The notes beneath the pieces were generated by a model, which was not told where the DNA came from, searched no databases, and worked only from the letters and a program-made list of their open reading frames with translations. Both the position numbers and the translations under genes were made by a program. This document shows, piece after piece, positions 6,665-7,756 of a stretch of 7,756 nucleotides of DNA (positions are counted from its first letter, which is position 1; each line of letters opens with the position of its first letter). The stretch covers positions 1 to 7,756 of the forward strand of contig JAAYQH010000319.1 in the NCBI GenBank assembly GCA_012519365.1. Direction: 5' to 3'. Source of the DNA: Planctomycetota bacterium. Lineage in GTDB: Bacteria > Planctomycetota > Phycisphaerae > Sedimentisphaerales > Anaerohalosphaeraceae.

Positions 6665-7286
6665 AATTATCAGTCCCGCGATTGGCAGCTTTCCACTTTT
6701 TCATAAAATGCATTACAGCCGTATGCAAACGGCTTTTGACCGTCCCTATTGGTATACTTAAAATCTCGGACATATGTTTGTAGGAAAATTGTTCAAAATA
6801 GGCCAAAATGAGAATGCCTCGCAGATTTTCCGGCATCTCTGCGATAATTTCCCGGACCCGGCGGGCGGTTTCATCCCGGGATACTTCATCCTCCGGCGTC
6901 GTATCATAAGAGGACAGGATATTGACGACCTCGTCGATCGACACATCGCCGGCATCCGCCAGCGTCCCCATGCTGGTGGAGGAGTGCCGCTGCATCTTAC
7001 GCAGCGCGTCCTTGGCCTTGTTGGCGGCGATGGTAAACAGCCACGGCCGCAGCGGACGATCCACATCGAAACTGTCCTGGCTGGTGTAAAGCTGCAAAAA
7101 CGTCTCCTGAAAGACGTCCTCAACCACGTCCTGCTGATTTACAAATCGCCGCAAAAAGGCGTACAGGGGATCCTTGTAGCGATTCACCAACTCACGAAAC
7201 GCCCATTCCTGCCCTTGCCGATACGCCTGCAGCAACTCGGCGTCGGTCATCGAACCGACCGAATTTTTTGTATTGTCTGTATCCAT
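6651..7286 (-). CDS. ECF-type RNA polymerase sigma factor
   Basis: Sigma-70 family, extracytoplasmic-function group: directs RNA polymerase to a small regulon in response to a signal. The 211-aa product has region 2 (about 26-98) with the core-binding DVFQETFLQLY (57-67) and the WLFTIAANKAKDALRK helix for -10 recognition (82-97), a variable acidic linker (about 100-142), and region 4 (143-200) with MPENLRGILILAYFEQFSY and the helix-turn-helix IPIGTVKSRLHTAV (178-191). Region 3 is absent, as expected. The ATG at 7284-7286 is taken as start; no good Shine-Dalgarno lies close to it, and M13 (MTDAELL) is an alternative start nearer the conserved part. The next gene overlaps by 14 nt and is probably its membrane regulator. 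A housekeeping-type promoter lies upstream, with no obvious ECF-type GGAAC element, so autoregulation is not evident. Confidence 0.93.
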   Translation of the reverse strand: MDTDNTKNSVGSMTDAELLQAYRQGQEWAFRELVNRYKDPLYAFLRRFVNQQDVVEDVFQETFLQLYTSQDSFDVDRPLRPWLFTIAANKAKDALRKMQRHSSTSMGTLADAGDVSIDEVVNILSSYDTTPEDEVSRDETARRVREIIAEMPENLRGILILAYFEQFSYKHMSEILSIPIGTVKSRLHTAVMHFMKKWKAANRGTDNYGSS

Positions 7287-7292
7287 AATGGG

Positions 7293-7356
7293 TTGAATTC
7301 AATTGGTCCTTAACCTCTTAATTATAGATGCACGGCGCGTGGTTTTGAATTCAAAA
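7293..7356. repeat. pair of TTGAATTCAA palindromes flanking the sigma promoter
   Basis: The perfect 10-bp palindrome TTGAATTCAA occurs at 7293-7302 and again at 7345-7354, where it extends to 14 bp (7343-7356). The centres are 52 bp apart, about five helical turns. One copy overlaps the -35 box of the minus-strand promoter, the other lies in the leader, so a looping operator is possible. Function is inferred from position only. Confidence 0.45.
7321..7349 (-). promoter_or_regulatory. promoter of the sigma/membrane protein operon
   Basis: On the minus strand, TTCAAA (7349-7344, 4 of 6 match to -35) is followed after exactly 17 bp by a perfect TATAAT (7326-7321). Transcription would start near 7314, leaving a leader of about 28 nt before the ATG. 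This is a sigma70-type rather than ECF-type promoter. Confidence 0.55.
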
Positions 7357-7505
7357 AAGACTTTTTTATCGAAAATTATCCTCTTAAGTCGGCAAATCAC
7401 GCCGTTTTGGGGAAGAAAATGTGATTTCGGGCTGGATTTTCTAAGATTTTCTGTTGCATCCAAAACCGAATTTTGTTAGATGATAGGTTTCGGCAAATCG
7501 GCAAC

Positions 7506-7578
<73 letters not shown>

Positions 7579-7585
7579 TTTTCAT

Positions 7586-7625
7586 AAGCCCTTGTAAGTC
7601 AAACACTTACAAGGGCTTTTTCTTT
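7586..7625 (+). terminator. strong intrinsic terminator of tRNA-Phe
   Basis: A perfect stem of 14 bp (7586-7599 with 7605-7618) with loop CAAAC is followed by a T-rich tail (7617-7625, one C). It starts 8 nt after the tRNA discriminator base. Confidence 0.93.
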
Positions 7626-7630
7626 TGGAT

Positions 7631-7657
7631 TTGCCCTCGTTTTTCGTGCCGTATAAC
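7631..7657 (+). promoter_or_regulatory. possible promoter of the gene at the right edge
   Basis: TTGCCC (7631-7636) and TATAAC (7652-7657) are 15 bp apart; a second TATAAC lies at 7664-7669. The -10 match is good, the -35 and spacing are suboptimal. It lies directly after the tRNA terminator and 40-70 bp before the predicted TTG start. Confidence 0.33.
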
Positions 7658-7699
7658 TTTTTTTATAACAGAAGTTTTGCATTTTTAAGGTAACGCCAA

Positions 7700-7756
7700 T
7701 TGGAACCTGATACGATTGAAATCCCAGTTATCACCTTCGATGCGTTCGATGACCCA
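7700..7756 (+). CDS. start of an unidentified gene, cut by the window end
   Basis: Nineteen codons without a stop run to the window edge, encoding an acidic N-terminus MEPDTIEIPVITFDAFDDP if read from TTG. An in-frame TAA at 7691-7693 limits the start, and the TTG at 7700 is the only usual start codon after it; AAGG (7687-7690) lies 9 nt upstream. A terminator and a possible promoter precede it. Too little is visible to name a family. The frame could also be chance, since 57 bp is short. Confidence 0.42.
   Translation, partial: MEPDTIEIPVITFDAFDDP

Noticed and set aside
7390..7499. Direct repeat CGGCAAATC (7390-7398 and 7491-7499)
   Set aside because: Nine bases only, no matching structure around it and no attachment-site or insertion context beside the tRNA; likely chance.

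Overview
The window looks like chromosomal DNA of a Planctomycetota bacterium, probably class Phycisphaerae and perhaps an anaerobic Sedimentisphaerales-type lineage. This is inferred from an ECF sigma factor coupled to a membrane protein carrying a DUF1559/H-X-DG pilin-like domain, from a secreted GH95 fucosidase, from the single-cluster ferredoxin, and from sparse Shine-Dalgarno use. No taxonomic marker gene is present, so the assignment is tentative.

Layout, left to right. (1) 1-386: a possible terminator of an unseen upstream gene, then a good sigma70-type promoter and a 60-aa [4Fe-4S] ferredoxin (204-386). (2) 387-629: about 240 bp with no gene. (3) 630-1448: proC, pyrroline-5-carboxylate reductase. 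(4) 1537-3897: a secreted GH95 alpha-L-fucosidase with all catalytic residues, closed by a strong terminator (3926-3953). (5) 3957-4463: about 500 bp without a protein gene. It holds two small hairpins, an A/T-tract region with a -10-like box, a segment (about 4085-4299) that folds into paired elements and ends in a perfect 13-bp terminator-like hairpin (candidate small RNA), and then the nrdR promoter. (6) 4464-5542: nrdR followed by a second, stand-alone ATP-cone protein, probably one operon. (7) Convergent to it on the minus strand, 7286-5582: an ECF sigma factor overlapping by 14 nt a single-pass membrane protein that is probably its regulator. (8) 7506-7578: tRNA-Phe(GAA) with a strong terminator. 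(9) 7700 to the end: the probable start of another gene, opening with TTG.

Most notable: (a) two NrdR-box-like sites, 32 bp centre to centre, sit over the nrdR promoter (the first lies in the -35/-10 spacer), predicting autoregulation of an nrdR/ATP-cone pair; (b) an ECF sigma/regulator pair in which the putative anti-sigma has no HxxxCxxC zinc motif and carries a pilin-like DUF1559 domain outside the membrane; (c) a putative structured RNA between two terminators upstream of nrdR. Housekeeping genes (proC, nrdR, tRNA-Phe) are interleaved with the accessory fucosidase and signalling pair. There is no sign of a mobile element, CRISPR array or phage.
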